A stretch of 64,000 bases of DNA from Thinopyrum elongatum (lineage: Eukaryota > Streptophyta > Magnoliopsida > Poales > Poaceae): positions 281,934,850 through 281,998,849 of the forward strand of contig CM022303.1 of NCBI GenBank assembly GCA_011799875.1, in the 5' to 3' direction. Both the position numbers and the translations under genes were made by a program. Numbering within the stretch: position 1 is the stretch's first letter; every line of letters begins with the position of its first letter. Positions 1 to 11,697 of the stretch are shown here, one piece after another. The notes under the pieces are model-generated. The model was not told where the DNA came from. It did no database searches and was given only the letters and a program-made list of their open reading frames with translations.

Positions 1-572
1 CCAAGAAGCAACGGCCAAGCGGAAAGGGCAAATGCTGAGGTGCTGCAGGGTCTCAAGACGAGAACTTTCGATAGGCTGCACAAGTGTGGAAGGCGCTGGA
101 TTGATGAGTTTCCGGCGGTCCTTTGGTCAATCAGGACGACACCAAATCGAGCCACTGTCCAGACACCTTTCTCCCTGGTATACGGGGCGGAAGCAGTTCT
201 CCCCACTGAACTCATATACGGGTCACCTCGAGTGCTCGCTTATGATGAGCTTGAGCAAGAGCAGTTGCAGCAAGATGATGCTACGCTCCTTGAGGAAGAT
301 CGTCTTCAGGCTGCTGTGCGAGCCGCGTGCTACCAGCAAGCCTTGCGCCGCTACCACAGCCTCAAGGTTCATGCCCGAAGCCTTGAGGAAGGCGACCTTG
401 TTCTTCAGCGCGTTCAGTCCGCCAAGAATTCCAACAAGTTGACACCAAAGTGGGAAGGCCCTTATCGGGTGATACGAGTCACCAGGCCCGGCGCAGTCCA
501 CCTGGAGACCGAAGATGGCATTCCAGTGAGCAACTCCTAGAATATCGAACATCTTCGCAAGTTTTACCCATG
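1..572 (+). pseudogene. Gypsy element A: 3' end of pol (integrase C-terminal region), partial
   Basis: The frame is open from base 1 and reads the end of a Ty3/gypsy integrase. The residues NGQAER, then WSIRTTPNRATVQTPF and VYGAEAVLPTE, are typical of the end of the integrase core. WEGPYRVIRV followed by HLETEDG is the SH3-like C-terminal domain. The integrase would insert the cDNA copy into nuclear DNA. The frame meets TAG at 538-540 where relatives have Trp before NIEHLRKFYP; the expected end is the TGA at 570-572. This is a simple Trp-to-stop change, so the copy is probably inactive. Protease, reverse transcriptase and RNase H lie outside the window to the left. The identification as gypsy integrase is secure; the named family is not known. 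Confidence 0.9.
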
Positions 573-1363
573 AGGCGCGGTTGCCGGGACCCCCGGCAAC
601 CCCCCTTTTGTACTAGCCTTGCCGGCAAGGCATATAATCCTATGTACAAAGCCAGGCGCAGACCTTGTGCGCAGTTGAATAAGTTTAAGTATGTACAGTT
701 CTTGTTGATTTCCATGTTTATTTATATGCATGCCTGTCCAGGATATCGTACTACGTTTGTTTTCGGCAAGCACTGATGAACCGCCAAGGTTCCATGTTCC
801 TATTTTCTCTTCTTTCTTTTTCTCAAAGGGCAGAAGGTTCCCTCGCATACAAGTTTGCTGGGGGGATAGAGAGTGTGGGCGCCAGCAGGCGATGTTCGAA
901 GTGGCATCTTGCGGGAAAGAGTACAACAGCAAAAAAAAAAGCTAAGTTGTGAAACCTTGAGTAATTTTCTTTTAAATGTAAAGTTATTTCCCTCAAATGG
1001 TTTCTTTTCTTGTATGGAAAACCTGCACGCGAAGGAACCACGTCGCAATTGGTTGCGCCCTTGCTCTGTTTTGAGCCCACTCAGCAGTTCAAGTGGCTGC
1101 ACTAAGAGCGGCAAGGTGTCTTGCCGGCAGCGACACCCCCAGCAGGCTGCTAAGGATCCGTTCCTCAAAGCACTCGCGGCAAGGGTGCGCGCACCGGCAA
1201 GACCTTCCAAAAAAGAGTAGGGTGTATGGAGATCAAACAAGGAAGATAGCATGCATTCAATCCAAAACACAGCAAGTTATATTACATCAATGGTTGCCGC
1301 GTTTCTAACTTAAGATAAATTGTCTTGGGCACGAGTTCATAGCGGCAAGGAAAAGAGAAGCGG
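573..1363. other. Element A spacer between pol and the antisense gene
   Basis: This is internal noncoding sequence of gypsy element A. It is rich in GCCGGCAAG-like words that recur through the element. No reading frame with recognisable homology was seen on either strand. Confidence 0.6.
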
Positions 1364-4300
1364 CTAGTCCCGGCGCTCGCCTTCCACCCTCTTGACTTGG
1401 TCAACCATGCTGACGACGGGCGCGACAAGCTCTTCAAGCGCCTTGCGGTCCGCATCTGCCGGCAAGCTGTCTTGGCTGAGGTCGAGGCCGAGGTTCCTGT
1501 ACGCCACCTTGGTGAGCACCTTGAGAAGGACACCCCAGCAAAGCTTGCGGGATTCATTGGCCAACTGGGTTGCTCAGCTAGAGTGGAGCAGCTTTAGGGC
1601 ATCAAGAACAGCCTCGAAGAACATGGTCAGTCTGGCGCTTGTAGTCACCCTCTCCTCGTGGGAATACCTGAAAGTCGGCAGGCCCATGGTGGATAGTTCT
1701 GCTGTGAGCCTCTCTGCGACATCGACAAGGCGCTCAGTCCAGATCTTCACGCCTTTCTCATAGTCATTATAAGTGGCAGCGGCGCTCTCAAGCAGTTGTT
1801 TCTCCTCCTAGAGGTCCTTAGCCAGGGTCTTCTCACGAGCCCTGCTGCTCTCAAGGGACTCCTTCAGCGTGGTCAACTTCATATTCAGATTGGCAATGGA
1901 GTCTTTGGCTTCGGAGAGCAGTTTGGTCTTGTCAGATATGGTGACCTGCAGCTCCGCCAAGGTGTGGACAGTTTTGTCTCTGTCGCTCTTCAGCGTCGAG
2001 ACCTCCTTGCAGTGCTTCTCCAGCTCCGCCTCCAACTTCTCCACCTTCCTAGCCAGCTCGTTCTTGGCGGCCTCCGCGGCTTCGGCGGCATCGACGGCCT
2101 CCTTCAACTTGCCGGCGTGATCCAGGACCTGGGCGTCGAGTGTGTCTTTGTGCTTCTGCTCCAGCTCCTGGGTCCGCTGCGCGACAAGCTTCTCAATTTC
2201 TTCATACTTGACGCGAAGCTTGGCGGTAAGCGCCACCTCACGAGTGGCAAGGTCCTCTTCTTGGGCATCGAGCAGGAGGCGGCGCTCCCTTATATTGGCG
2301 TCGTCCTGGGCCGCCTGTGCGGCGGCCTCCTCCTGGGTCTTCTCAACATCAGACTGCTTCAGGAGAAGCTCGTTCCAACGCTCACTCAGCTGCTCCTGGC
2401 TATTCTTCAGCTCCTGCCGGGCCTCAGCGAACCAGATCTACATCTGCTCGACACGCTTCTGGAAGTCCACCTCTGCCACGTCAACAACCGCCGTCCTGGA
2501 GTCCAGTTTCTCCTTGTGAGCATGGTGAAGCGCCTGGAGCTTCTGAAAGTTGCTGCTCATAGCTTGGAGGAGCTGGTCCTCCTTGGAACTGCTGCTGCTG
2601 GCGCTCGGCTCGTCGACAACCTAGAGCCCGGCTGTGGTGATGACTTCTTCGTCAAAAACCTCCCCCTCGGATGGCGCTCCGGTGCTTGCCGTCCCCGGGA
2701 TGCTGACAAACAGGTCGTCGCCTATCTTCAGATACCTGCTTGAGGTGGGGGCTTCAGAAGTTGACGGTTGGTCTTCGACCACCGTCTCCCCGGCACCAGA
2801 GGACTCCAGAACCAATGTAGCGCTAGGCGCTCCTGTGGCAGGGATGCCGTCAGTACGGTCGCTGGTCTCCTTGCTGGCCCCCCCAGCAGACCCCTTGGCG
2901 GTTTCTTCATGCGCGTCCTTGGCGGCCTCGTCGGCAGCAACCTTGGCGGCCTCGGCGGCGGCATCCTTGGCGGTCTCCTCGATGGTGGTGTCAATATCCA
3001 TTCGATCCACCGTGGAGGGATCTGAAAGCCAAGGAAAAGAAACAAGATGAAACCCAGATTGAAGCTCAAAGCCAACAAGAAAAAGAGAAAAAGATCGCAC
3101 TAGAAAAGTGACAAGGGCCAGCAAGCAGGCGGTTTACCTGTGACGAGCAGTGGAGGGGCGGTCCCCTCCCCGACAACGCTCGTTGCCGGGATGGAGCTGC
3201 CGGCGCCTGTGCTCGCCGGCTCCTCCCACACGCGAATGGGATCGTCGATGGGAGCCCTTGCCGGGGACCCGCCCCTGGGCGGTGTGGTTGACGGGGGTGG
3301 CATGTCGGGGGTGGCCCTCAGCAGCTCCTCCTGTCACTGTTCCTCTCCTGCGAACTCGACAAGGTTAGTAGTAAAGATACACACCCCGACACTCACCAGC
3401 GGAAAGTGAGTAACGGGCTCACGTTGGGGGCTGAGTCGGGGGCTGCGTCGTGGGCTGGGATCCGGGCTGATTGTGATCGTCTCCGGCGCGCTAGAAGTGC
3501 TTGCCGGGGGCTCATCGCCCATCGAGGTCTTGGCCTTCTTCGCCATCCTCTGCGCGAACGTCTCCGTGTCTCTACAGGGGCAGACCAAAACAAGATCAAA
3601 TGAGATAAGATAATCAAAACAAAGGCTAAGGGGATGAAGAATGTGACGAGTTGCTTACTCATCTACTCCTTCTTCTGGCCTCTCCTCCCTCCTTGGGCTG
3701 AAAGAGGAGAGGTCGAATTCGGCCTCTGGTATGGTGCCCGTGCGAGGGGGAGGGGATGGAGTCCTGGGCCGCTTGGCCGTGGTGGAGGCAGCGGCCTCTT
3801 TTTCCTTTGCTACCGCGGCCAAGCGACTCGTATGGCGCACAGGTTGCGGCTGGGCCTCTTGCCGCTGCACGTCCGTGCCGGCCGCTCCCTTGCCGGGGCC
3901 CTCTTCGTGTGAAGAGGCCTGCTGGACTAGCATGCCGGAGACGGCTCGCCGGAGGACGCGTTTCTTCTTTCCCGGAGCTGGGGGCTCCTCATGCGGCTAC
4001 TCTTCAGCCGTCTCCTCGGATGTCCCCTCGGTAGAGGAGCCCCCGACAGCGGTGTCACTGTAAGCCCTGGCAGGCTCCCCTGCTCGGCAAGATCCTCCTC
4101 TGGGCTGGCTTCGTCTTCCACAAAGTCGACGCTACCGACCTTCTCGGCAAGGGCTGCCTCTTCCACTCTGCTCGCGATGTACGCCACCTCCTCGTCAGTG
4201 GTGGGGTGGATTAGCTGCGTCTCTTCCCGGACGGCCCTCTCCGACAAGCTGTCGAAGAACTCCTGCACCCGCTCTGCTTCTGGCTCGACCCAGGTATTAT

Positions 4301-5296
4301 CAAGGCCATGGGCGTTGAACACTGGCATCATGGCAATGATTGAGGTCAGGGCGGAGTTGTTGCACAAGGGAATCACCCCCGCCGGCAACCTGAACGGCTT
4401 GCCGGTCTTGTCGGCCTTGAGCTGGAATAGTTTTTGGCAAGGGTCGCGTGCTGCATCACCGTGAAGTTGCGATTCAGGCCAGGGCACAGCCTCATGATGT
4501 CTGCCGCATTCCGGAACTCCCAAGCTGGCCTCCCCTTGTTATGAAAAGGGGCGATGCGGCGGCGGAGGAAGTCGGCCCCAACCATCTCGAGCGTGAGCCC
4601 GGCGGCTTTGAGGCTATAGATTCTGGTGGTTGCGACTGTGAGCTTCCCGTCTTGTGGATCGAGGTCGCCCCAGTTGCCGCCACGGACCAATTTCGTCTGC
4701 CGGGGCATACAGAACGGCTACGGGTCCTTCTCCACGATCCAACACCACCTGCTCCGCCATTCGTCCCATTTTTCCTTGTGGGTCCTGTCCGGGTACGTCT
4801 GCTTGGCCAATGCCCTTGGGATCCAGGTGACGCAGCCAGAAAGAGCCCCTCCTGGCTGGATGCGAGGGACGAAGTAGTGGCGGAAGAGCGCCGTATTGGG
4901 GACCACCCCGGCGAAGTTCTCGCAGAGGTGGGCAAAGATGGCCATACACGCCACGGCGTTCGGCATGAAATCCAAAAAATGGAAGCCGAAGGTGTACATG
5001 ATATCGTTCAAGAAATCCGAAAATGGGGGGCAGAGCCCGCAATAGAGGTAATCAACGAAGAAAGGAAATTTATCTGGGCCAGGCATGGTGCAAGAAGTAG
5101 GGATGACGCGGGTGGCGGGATGCCCCATCGTCTCTCTCCCCCACATGCACAGGTATCGGTCCCTGAGCGCGCATGCGTCGAGCGTCGAGGCGAAGACGAC
5201 GTGCTCCTTTCGCATCTTCACCAGCTCGCTCTCCGGCACCTCTTCTCCCTCGCTCGCCTTGGACGCTCCTTTGCCCTTGCTTGTTTTGGGCGCCAT
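1364..5296 (-). pseudogene. Element A antisense gene (gypsy-type 'Transposase_28'-like protein), broken
   Basis: Several plant gypsy lineages (Grande/RetroSat-2-like) carry an extra antisense gene between pol and the 3' LTR, and this matches. The likely start is the ATG at 5296 (MAPKTSKGKGASKASEGEE). A conserved block follows with HVVFASTLDACALRDRY, FHFLDFMPNAV and GVVPNTALFRHYFVPRIQPG. Downstream segments read about 4523-3927, 3933-3655, 3588-3334 and 3124-2621, then a long coiled coil rich in E, K and A at 2236-1808. The last segment ends with TAG at 1364. The segments change frame, partly as introns would. True damage is also visible: an in-frame stop at 4718-4720 right after IVEKDP, and a frameshift near 4440 in a run of A. 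The function of this protein in retrotransposons is not established. Exon borders are approximate. Confidence 0.75.
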
Positions 5297-5676
5297 TGCA
5301 GCCAAGGGAGGGCGGGGGATCGAGAGCGGTGAGGGCACGGCGGCGGACGAAGGAGGAAGCTCTGGCCTGGGCTCGAGGAAGAAGAAGAAGACGGCGGTTC
5401 CTAGATTGGGAAAGGCAAAGGGGGTAAATGAGCAGCGCCCCTGCAGATTCCTCTTTTTATGGGGAAGGCGCGGGGCTACCTCTTTACTGTTCGATATGAA
5501 GGCGTTTTCGCAGGCGTGCTGCGACCGTTCCACGCACGACCCCCACGTCGCGCACCCAATGCGGATCATGGGGAAGCGCAACAGACGAGATGATTACAAC
5601 AATTAATCCCTGCCACGCGTGCCCGTGCACTGTTTGGGCCTGGCCCAACGACGCTTCGCACTCGTGTATGGCCCAG

Positions 5677-5689
5677 GCCCGGGGGCTCC
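5677..5689 (+). other. Polypurine tract of element A
   Basis: The G-rich stretch GCCCGGGGGCTCC lies directly before the 3' LTR start. This is where the plus-strand primer for retrotransposon replication is expected. Confidence 0.7.
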
Positions 5690-6715
5690 TGTCGGTGTAC
5701 TAAAGTTTGGGCCCTTTGATACCCCTTACTTGTGCACAGGCAGTTGCAGCCACACCTGCGGTGAGGCTTGGCGGGGGCAGTTGGAGGCAAAATACAAGAC
5801 GACCAAGGCGGCATCCGAGCCAGTAATCAAGCTGAGCCCCCGGCAAAGATTCTTGCCGGGGTGATTTGCGAGCCCCGGCAAGCCCCTTGCCGGGGTGGTT
5901 TGCGAAGCCTCAGCAAGACTACCACCCTTGAGGTTGAGAGCTCTGACACATCGACAACGTCAAGACCAAGACTCAAGGGCACATGCGTAGTAGCATGCAG
6001 ATTCGTGAAGACCAGAAGGCAAAGTTCCCAGCAAGGTTCTTGCCAGGGACGACTGCGAGGCCCCGGGAAGACTCTTGTCGGGGACGATTGTGAGGCCACG
6101 GCAAGTCTCGCGCACGACAAGGCTCCGCCGCCCTACCACCGTCCCGGCACAGCAATTAGCCAGCCAACCAGGCAAGCACCTGTGTGGTGGAATGCAGATC
6201 TTCGTGAAGATCCTGCCACCGCTCCAGCGCAGCGGCTAGCCAGTCAGCTTGGCACTGCATGCCGCATCACCTTGGATGCGTGTCAAGACGGAGTGTGGCG
6301 GCGACGGATGGGACAGGCTCTATTTTCATCCCCGATAAAGTTAGAGGGCACGTCAGTAGCTCATTTAACGCACTTGTCCTAAGACGCCAGAGATAAGCAC
6401 GTGCATTGTAGCACTTTACACCTCCTGTATGCCTGTACACCACTGTGGTAGCCCCTTGGTATAAAAGGAGGCCCAAGGTGATACAGGGAGGGACTTTTGG
6501 ACTTTCCGGCCCATTTTACATGTGAAGCAGCTAGCCAAAGCTCAAGAACACTCAATATACACTCAAAGCAGGACTAGGGTTTTCCGCTTCTCAGTGGCCC
6601 GAACCTGGGTAAAAATCCCTCGTGTTGATCCCTAGATCTGCTCTTCGTGCACCCCTCCTCCCTGCCAAACCGTAGAAGGGATCCACTCGATCCCATAGGT
6701 GTCGTTTCCCTGACA
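5690..6715 (+). repeat. 3' LTR of gypsy element A
   Basis: This block of about 1026 bp starts TGTCGGTGTAC and ends CCCTGACA, so the ends are the short inverted repeat TGTC..GACA. It follows a polypurine tract. Immediately after it the sequence becomes integrase-coding DNA of a different gypsy copy (B), so the right border is an insertion border. A TATAAAA box is at 6460-6466, and a GCCCGAACCTGGGTAAA segment typical of these LTRs is near 6598. The 5' LTR and left target duplication are outside the window, so the duplication could not be tested. Confidence 0.85.
6460..6466 (+). promoter_or_regulatory. TATA box in LTR of element A
   Basis: TATAAAA lies in the second half of the LTR, followed by a purine-rich leader. 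This is the usual place for the retrotransposon promoter. Confidence 0.55.
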
Positions 6716-7134
6716 CAAGCCTACTGGTGAAACATCCTTGTCTACAGGGCTGAGGCGGTCCTCCCCACCGAGCTCAAGCACGGCCCCCGCGCATCCCTGC
6801 CTTCGACAAGGCCCGGCAGGATAGCCTGCGGGAGGCTGATCTGCTGCGCCTCGAGGAGACACACTGCCAGGCTACCATCCGAGCAGCACGATATCAGCAG
6901 GCGCTACGTCACTATCACAGTCGCAACATATGCCCCTGCACGCTTGAAGTTGGTGATCTTGTCCTACTATAGATCCTCTCCAGAGAAGGACTCCACAAGC
7001 TCTCGCCAATGTGGGAAGGCCCCTTCAGGGTGGAGCAAGTTTCCTGGCCTGGCGTGGTGCGTCTGGAAACAGAGGAGGGTGTTCTGGTAAAAAACACATG
7101 GAACATCCAACACCTCCGCAAGTTCTATCCATGA
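6716..7134 (+). pseudogene. Gypsy element B: 3' end of pol (integrase), degenerate
   Basis: Directly after LTR A the sequence reads RAEAVLPTEL, the same integrase block as in element A, so A was inserted inside the integrase gene of B. The middle is scrambled by frameshifts. The last part is clean: WEGPFRVEQV, then VRLETEEGVLVKNTWNIQHL, ending RKFYP and TGA at 7132-7134. Here the Trp that is lost in element A is still present. The upstream part of B's pol is beyond element A, outside the window. Confidence 0.8.
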
Positions 7135-8217
7135 CCTCACAGATATGAGCGAAGTGGACCTGTACATGCTCCGGAGCCTCCTCTGCGTTGCCGCTGGCCG
7201 CAAGAGCTCCCGCCCACAACCCAGTGGAAGCCTTGTGCGCAGTCATGGCAGAATGACTTACCTAAGGGGCCGCCTGGCCATCGCATCCTCAAGCTGACCC
7301 GTGCACATCACGGCAGCGTGTATCTTCTCTTATGTAATGATCTTTTCGTGCATCAGTAAAACTCTATTCTTCAAGTGTTGCAAATGCTTGTCGCGAATTG
7401 TCCCTCAGGAGGCGTGCGCGCTCGAGATCTTTCTTCTGGGTGTCATGCGAGTGAGGGTTGGACACGGTGCCCGGGCTTGGGTCAGACCCAGCAGCGCCAC
7501 AAAACCCAAGTGACTGAGCTCTGGCTTGCGGGCCTGCTCCCGCGCACGTCACCTCACCAAGGTCCTTGGTACTTGACTCCTCGCGTGATACCCACAAGCA
7601 ACCTTGCGAGCATGCGCCGCTCTTCTACTTGCAAGGCTTGGCAATCTCACTGATGCAGGGCACCAGAGGACTCAGGGGCTCCTCCGCCGGAGGCTTCACG
7701 GGCGGCGTCTCGTGGGCATGGGGGCTTCGCAAGGGGGCCTTCGTGAGCAGGTGTCCATGGCGAGCCACCCCCTGCGGATGATACCATGCCAAGCTACACG
7801 CTGCCGAAAAAGCTAAGTCTAAACACCTCCTAAGGCTTTAATGGTCCCTGATGTCTTCCTTTCCTTCGCATTCCTCTCGAAGCTCCCTTCATTTCCCTTG
7901 GCACGAGCCACCTGTGCATCAAGGGGGGATCCTTGAGCATCGCGCCTCGGGGGCTCCTACTAGCCCTAAGAACCCTACACCCTCTAGCCTTGCTGAGCGT
8001 GCGCTACAGCATACCAGCGACGGTCGTAGCCTGCTCGAGGGCTAGGTCCCAGCGATGCAGGGCACAAAGGCAACGTAAACAGGGGAAGAGAAGGTATCGT
8101 GAGGAAATGGAAACACAATAGTGCATAAGTTAAAGCAATAGTGCCACGCAATGTCTTCACGCCCCCACGAGGGGGCACCACTATTCCTTACAGATAAAAC
8201 AAAGACGGGGAAACAAT
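7135..8217. other. Element B spacer, no gene recognised
   Basis: Internal noncoding sequence between the end of pol and the antisense gene of element B. Its position matches 573-1363 of element A. No convincing reading frame was seen. Confidence 0.5.
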
Positions 8218-10102
8218 CTAGACGAGAGAATCGTTGTTGCCACCGCCTTCTTCCTCGTCGACGGGGGCCTCGTCGTCCTCAACAGGCGCGTACCGCTGGA
8301 CGAAGTCGGCCACGTGGTCCTCCACCACCTTCCCAAGGTCCTCGCGGAGCTCTGCCAGAATGGGGCTGACGACCTGCTCGAAGTCGAAGCCGACATCAAG
8401 ATGGTGCAGGTTACTGAAGAGCCGAGTCATCGCCTGAGTCAGCAAGTCGCGGCATTCTCCCTCGATGGTAGCATCCATGCTCGCGGCACCCTCCTCCATC
8501 TTCCCCACCAGCTTGGCGAACAAGTCGAGGTGGCTGACACCGTCAACATTGACGGGCTCCGGGGTTGCCTGGCCGGTAAGGCGCGCAATGACCTCGCCCA
8601 CGCGCGCTGCGAGTGCGCGAAGCGTCTGATCGGAGGTGACACCCACCTGCGGCGGGGAAGGCGGCAGATCCGCTTCGACACTTGCCTCGGCGGTCTGCGT
8701 CGGGTCCCGTGCGGCCCCTGCCTCCTGCAGTCGCTCCTTGAGGCTGTCGACCTCGGCCTGGAGCTCCTTCTGCGTCTTGAGGAAGCGCTCCTCCTGAAGC
8801 CTCAGCGCGTCTTGGTGCTCCCTCTCGAGGGCCCCGTGCTCCTCCGCGGCCTTGCCTTCGATTTCCCCCTTGTATTGGGCCTCCCGCTCCGCCAGCTCGC
8901 GGGCCATCACCGATAGGCGCTCCCGCTCCTTCTCTTGCCCAGATGCGGTCGCTGAGAGCTTGCGCTCCCGGATCCCGGCGTCCATCTCACGGATGGGTAC
9001 CTTCTCCTCGCGCCTCGCAAGCTCCTCCTTGTGGTAGGTGAGTTGAGCCTGGTGGGTCTCTGTGGCTTCCTCCCGTGCCTGGAGCTCACGCTCACGGTGG
9101 GTGGTCCGCTCCTGGAGCAGGCGCCACCCTTCCGTGAGGCACAGGCGCTCCTCCGCATTATGGGCCTGCTCCACCTTGAGGCTGCCCTCGAGCGCAATCA
9201 GGGCCTCCCTGGCGCTGTCAATGGCCCTACACTCGAGGATGGAGCTACCCCTCATGGGCACCAGGGCGTGGTCTCACCGCGCTCCGTCGCCGCCTCCCAG
9301 CACCATTGTACGGGAGGGCCTGGGCCCGGCCCCTTCGGCAACCCCGCGCTCCCTCTTGTGCCCAGCTTTGACGCTAGGCACAGGGGGCTCTCGGAGACCT
9401 GCCCCATGGCAGGTTACGCTACCGGGCGCTCGGGGCTCGCCGTGGTCCCCGTAGCGGCGACGACCTCCCCCGCCGTGGCATGTGCGATGGGCTGTGTGTA
9501 AGACGGAGCCTCGCCCCTCTCCTTCGCCAGGCCACCCTCAGCGCCAGGAGCCTTGGAGGGCATCACCGCACTAGCAGAGGCTTCCGAGCGCGGCTTGGTC
9601 CCCCTTGTGGGGGGGCGACAGGCCCGTGCGCCCTTCTGGAGTGGGGACTTCTCCTCCTCCATGTCCTCCCTCGTCTTCTTGGCTGCCCTCTCGAGCTCCC
9701 TGTGTGAAAGCGCACTCAGCCCGGGCCTAAAGAGACATGAAGGCATGAAGAAAGGTACCGGAGGTGGCCGTCGGAACTTACTCGTCATTTGAGACCCAGC
9801 GTCGCCTCTTCTGTTTCCTGCTGCTGCCTTCCTCACGGGGCCAACTTGGGCTGCCTCCAGAGGATGCAGCATGAAGGTCACCGATGTCGGCTCCGGCGGG
9901 CACGACGCGGGACGCGCCATCGTCGTCATCATCAGCGCCGTCATCATTGGAGGCATCCAGCTGGAGCTGGTGGCTGACCGGCGGGGATGCCTCGGCATTG
10001 TCCTCCTCGTCCGAGGTCGCCAAGGCCTCCGCATCGTCATTGCTTTCCGAGGCGTCGTGGGGAGTGGGGGTGTTCCTGTCCCATCATGCTGCCACGCGTC
10101 CC
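8218..10102 (-). pseudogene. Element B antisense gene, C-terminal part only
   Basis: A 348-codon frame ends at 8218 and reads a long charged coiled coil (blocks such as EEATETHQAQLTYHKEELAR and EHQDALRLQEERFLKTQKEL). Its tail is acidic: APVEDDEAPVDEEEGG. Upstream, 10,040-9414 is in other frames and holds an Asp/Ser-rich segment followed by basic SSRKQKRRRW. The layout matches the C-terminal half of the antisense gene in element A. The part with the conserved N-terminal domain should lie beyond element C, but after 17,185 only about 80 bp remain before the LTR. That half is therefore missing, not merely displaced. Assignment rests on position and coiled-coil character. Confidence 0.65.
10098..10102. 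repeat. Target site duplication GTCCC (left) of element C
   Basis: GTCCC lies directly before the LTR start at 10,103 and again at 17,181-17,185 directly after the LTR end. Confidence 0.95.
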
Positions 10103-11682
10103 TGCTACTTCTTGAGCTTGCGTTAGTTTTCCCTTGAAGAGGAAAGGGTGATGCAGCAAAGTAGAGATAAGTATTTCCCTCAGTTTGAGAACCAAGGTAT
10201 CAATCAGGTAGGAGACAATGCACAAATCACCGAATACCTGCACAAACAATCAAACAACTTGCACCCAACGCGATAAAGGGGTTGTCAATCCCTTCACGGT
10301 TATTTGCAAAAGTGAGATCTGATATAGATAGATAAACGATAAAGTAAATATTTTTGGTATTTTTGTTTTATAGATCGGAAAGTAAAAGATTGTAAAATAA
10401 TAGATCGGAAACTTGTATGATGAAAAGTAGAAGATTATATGATGGAAAATAGACCCGGGGGCCATAGGTTTCACTAGAGGCTTCTCTCAAGATAGAAAAT
10501 AATACGGTGGGTGAACAAATTACTGCCGAGCAATTGATAGAAAAGCGCAAAGTTATGACGATATCTAAGGCAATGATCATGAATATAGGCATCATGTCCG
10601 TGTCAAGTATACCGAAACAATTCTGCATCTACTACTATTACTCCACACATCGACCGCTATCCAGCATGCATCTAGAGTATTAAGTTCATAAAGAACGGAG
10701 TAATGCATTAAGTAAGATGACATGATGTAGAGGAATTAACTCAAGCAATATGATGAAAACCCCATCTTTTTATCCTCGATGGCAACAATACAATACGTGC
10801 CTTGCTGCCCCTACTGTCACTGGGAAAGGACACCGCAAGATTGAATCCAAAGCTAAGCACTTCTCCCATTGCAAGAAAAACCAATCTAGTTGGCCAAACC
10901 AAACCGATAGTTCGAAGAGAATTACAAAGATATCAAATCATGCATATAAGAATTCAGAGAAGATTCAAATAATATTCATAGATAAGCTGATCATAAATCC
11001 ACAATTCATCGGATCTCGGCAAACACACCACAAAAAAGTATTACATCGAATAGATCTCCAAGAACATCGAGGAGAACATGGTATTGAGAATCAAAGAGAG
11101 AGAAGAAGCCATCTAGCTACTAGCTATGGACCCGTAGATCTATGGTAAACTACTCACACTTCATCGGAAGGGCAATGGTGTTGATGTAGAAGCCCTCCGT
11201 GATCGAATCCCCCTCTGGCAGGGTGTCGGAAAAGGTCCCTAGATGGGATCTCACGGGTACAGAAGGTTGCGGCGGTGGAAAAGTCTTTTCGTGGATGCCT
11301 CTGTTGGTTTGGGGATATATGAGTATATATAGGCGAAAGAATTAGGTCAGGAGGTGCACGAGGGGCCCACAAGGGTGGGGGCGCGCCCTACATCCTTGTG
11401 GCCGCCTCGTGGCTCCTCCGACTTCATCTTCAAATCTCCTGGTTTCCTTCTGGTCCAAGAAAAATCATCACAAAAGTTTTATTCCGTTTGGACTCCGTTT
11501 GGTATTCCTTTTCTGCAAAACTCAAAAACAAGGAAAAAACAGAAACTGGCACTGGGCTCTAGGTTAATAGGTTAGTCCCAAAAATAATATAAAATAGCAT
11601 ATTAATGCATATAAAACATCCAAAACAGATAATATAATAGCATGGAACAATCAAAAATTATCAATACGTTGGAGACGTATCA
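10103..11682 (-). repeat. 3' LTR of element C
   Basis: This left-hand copy runs from TGCTACTTCTTGAGC to GGAGACGTATCA on the plus strand. It is the 3' LTR because the element reads on the minus strand. Confidence 0.93.
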
Positions 11683-11697
11683 AGCATCCCCAAGCTT
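11683..11697 (-). other. Polypurine tract of element C
   Basis: On the minus strand AAGCTTGGGGATGCT lies directly upstream of the 3' LTR start TGATACGTC, the expected site of the plus-strand primer. Confidence 0.65.
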
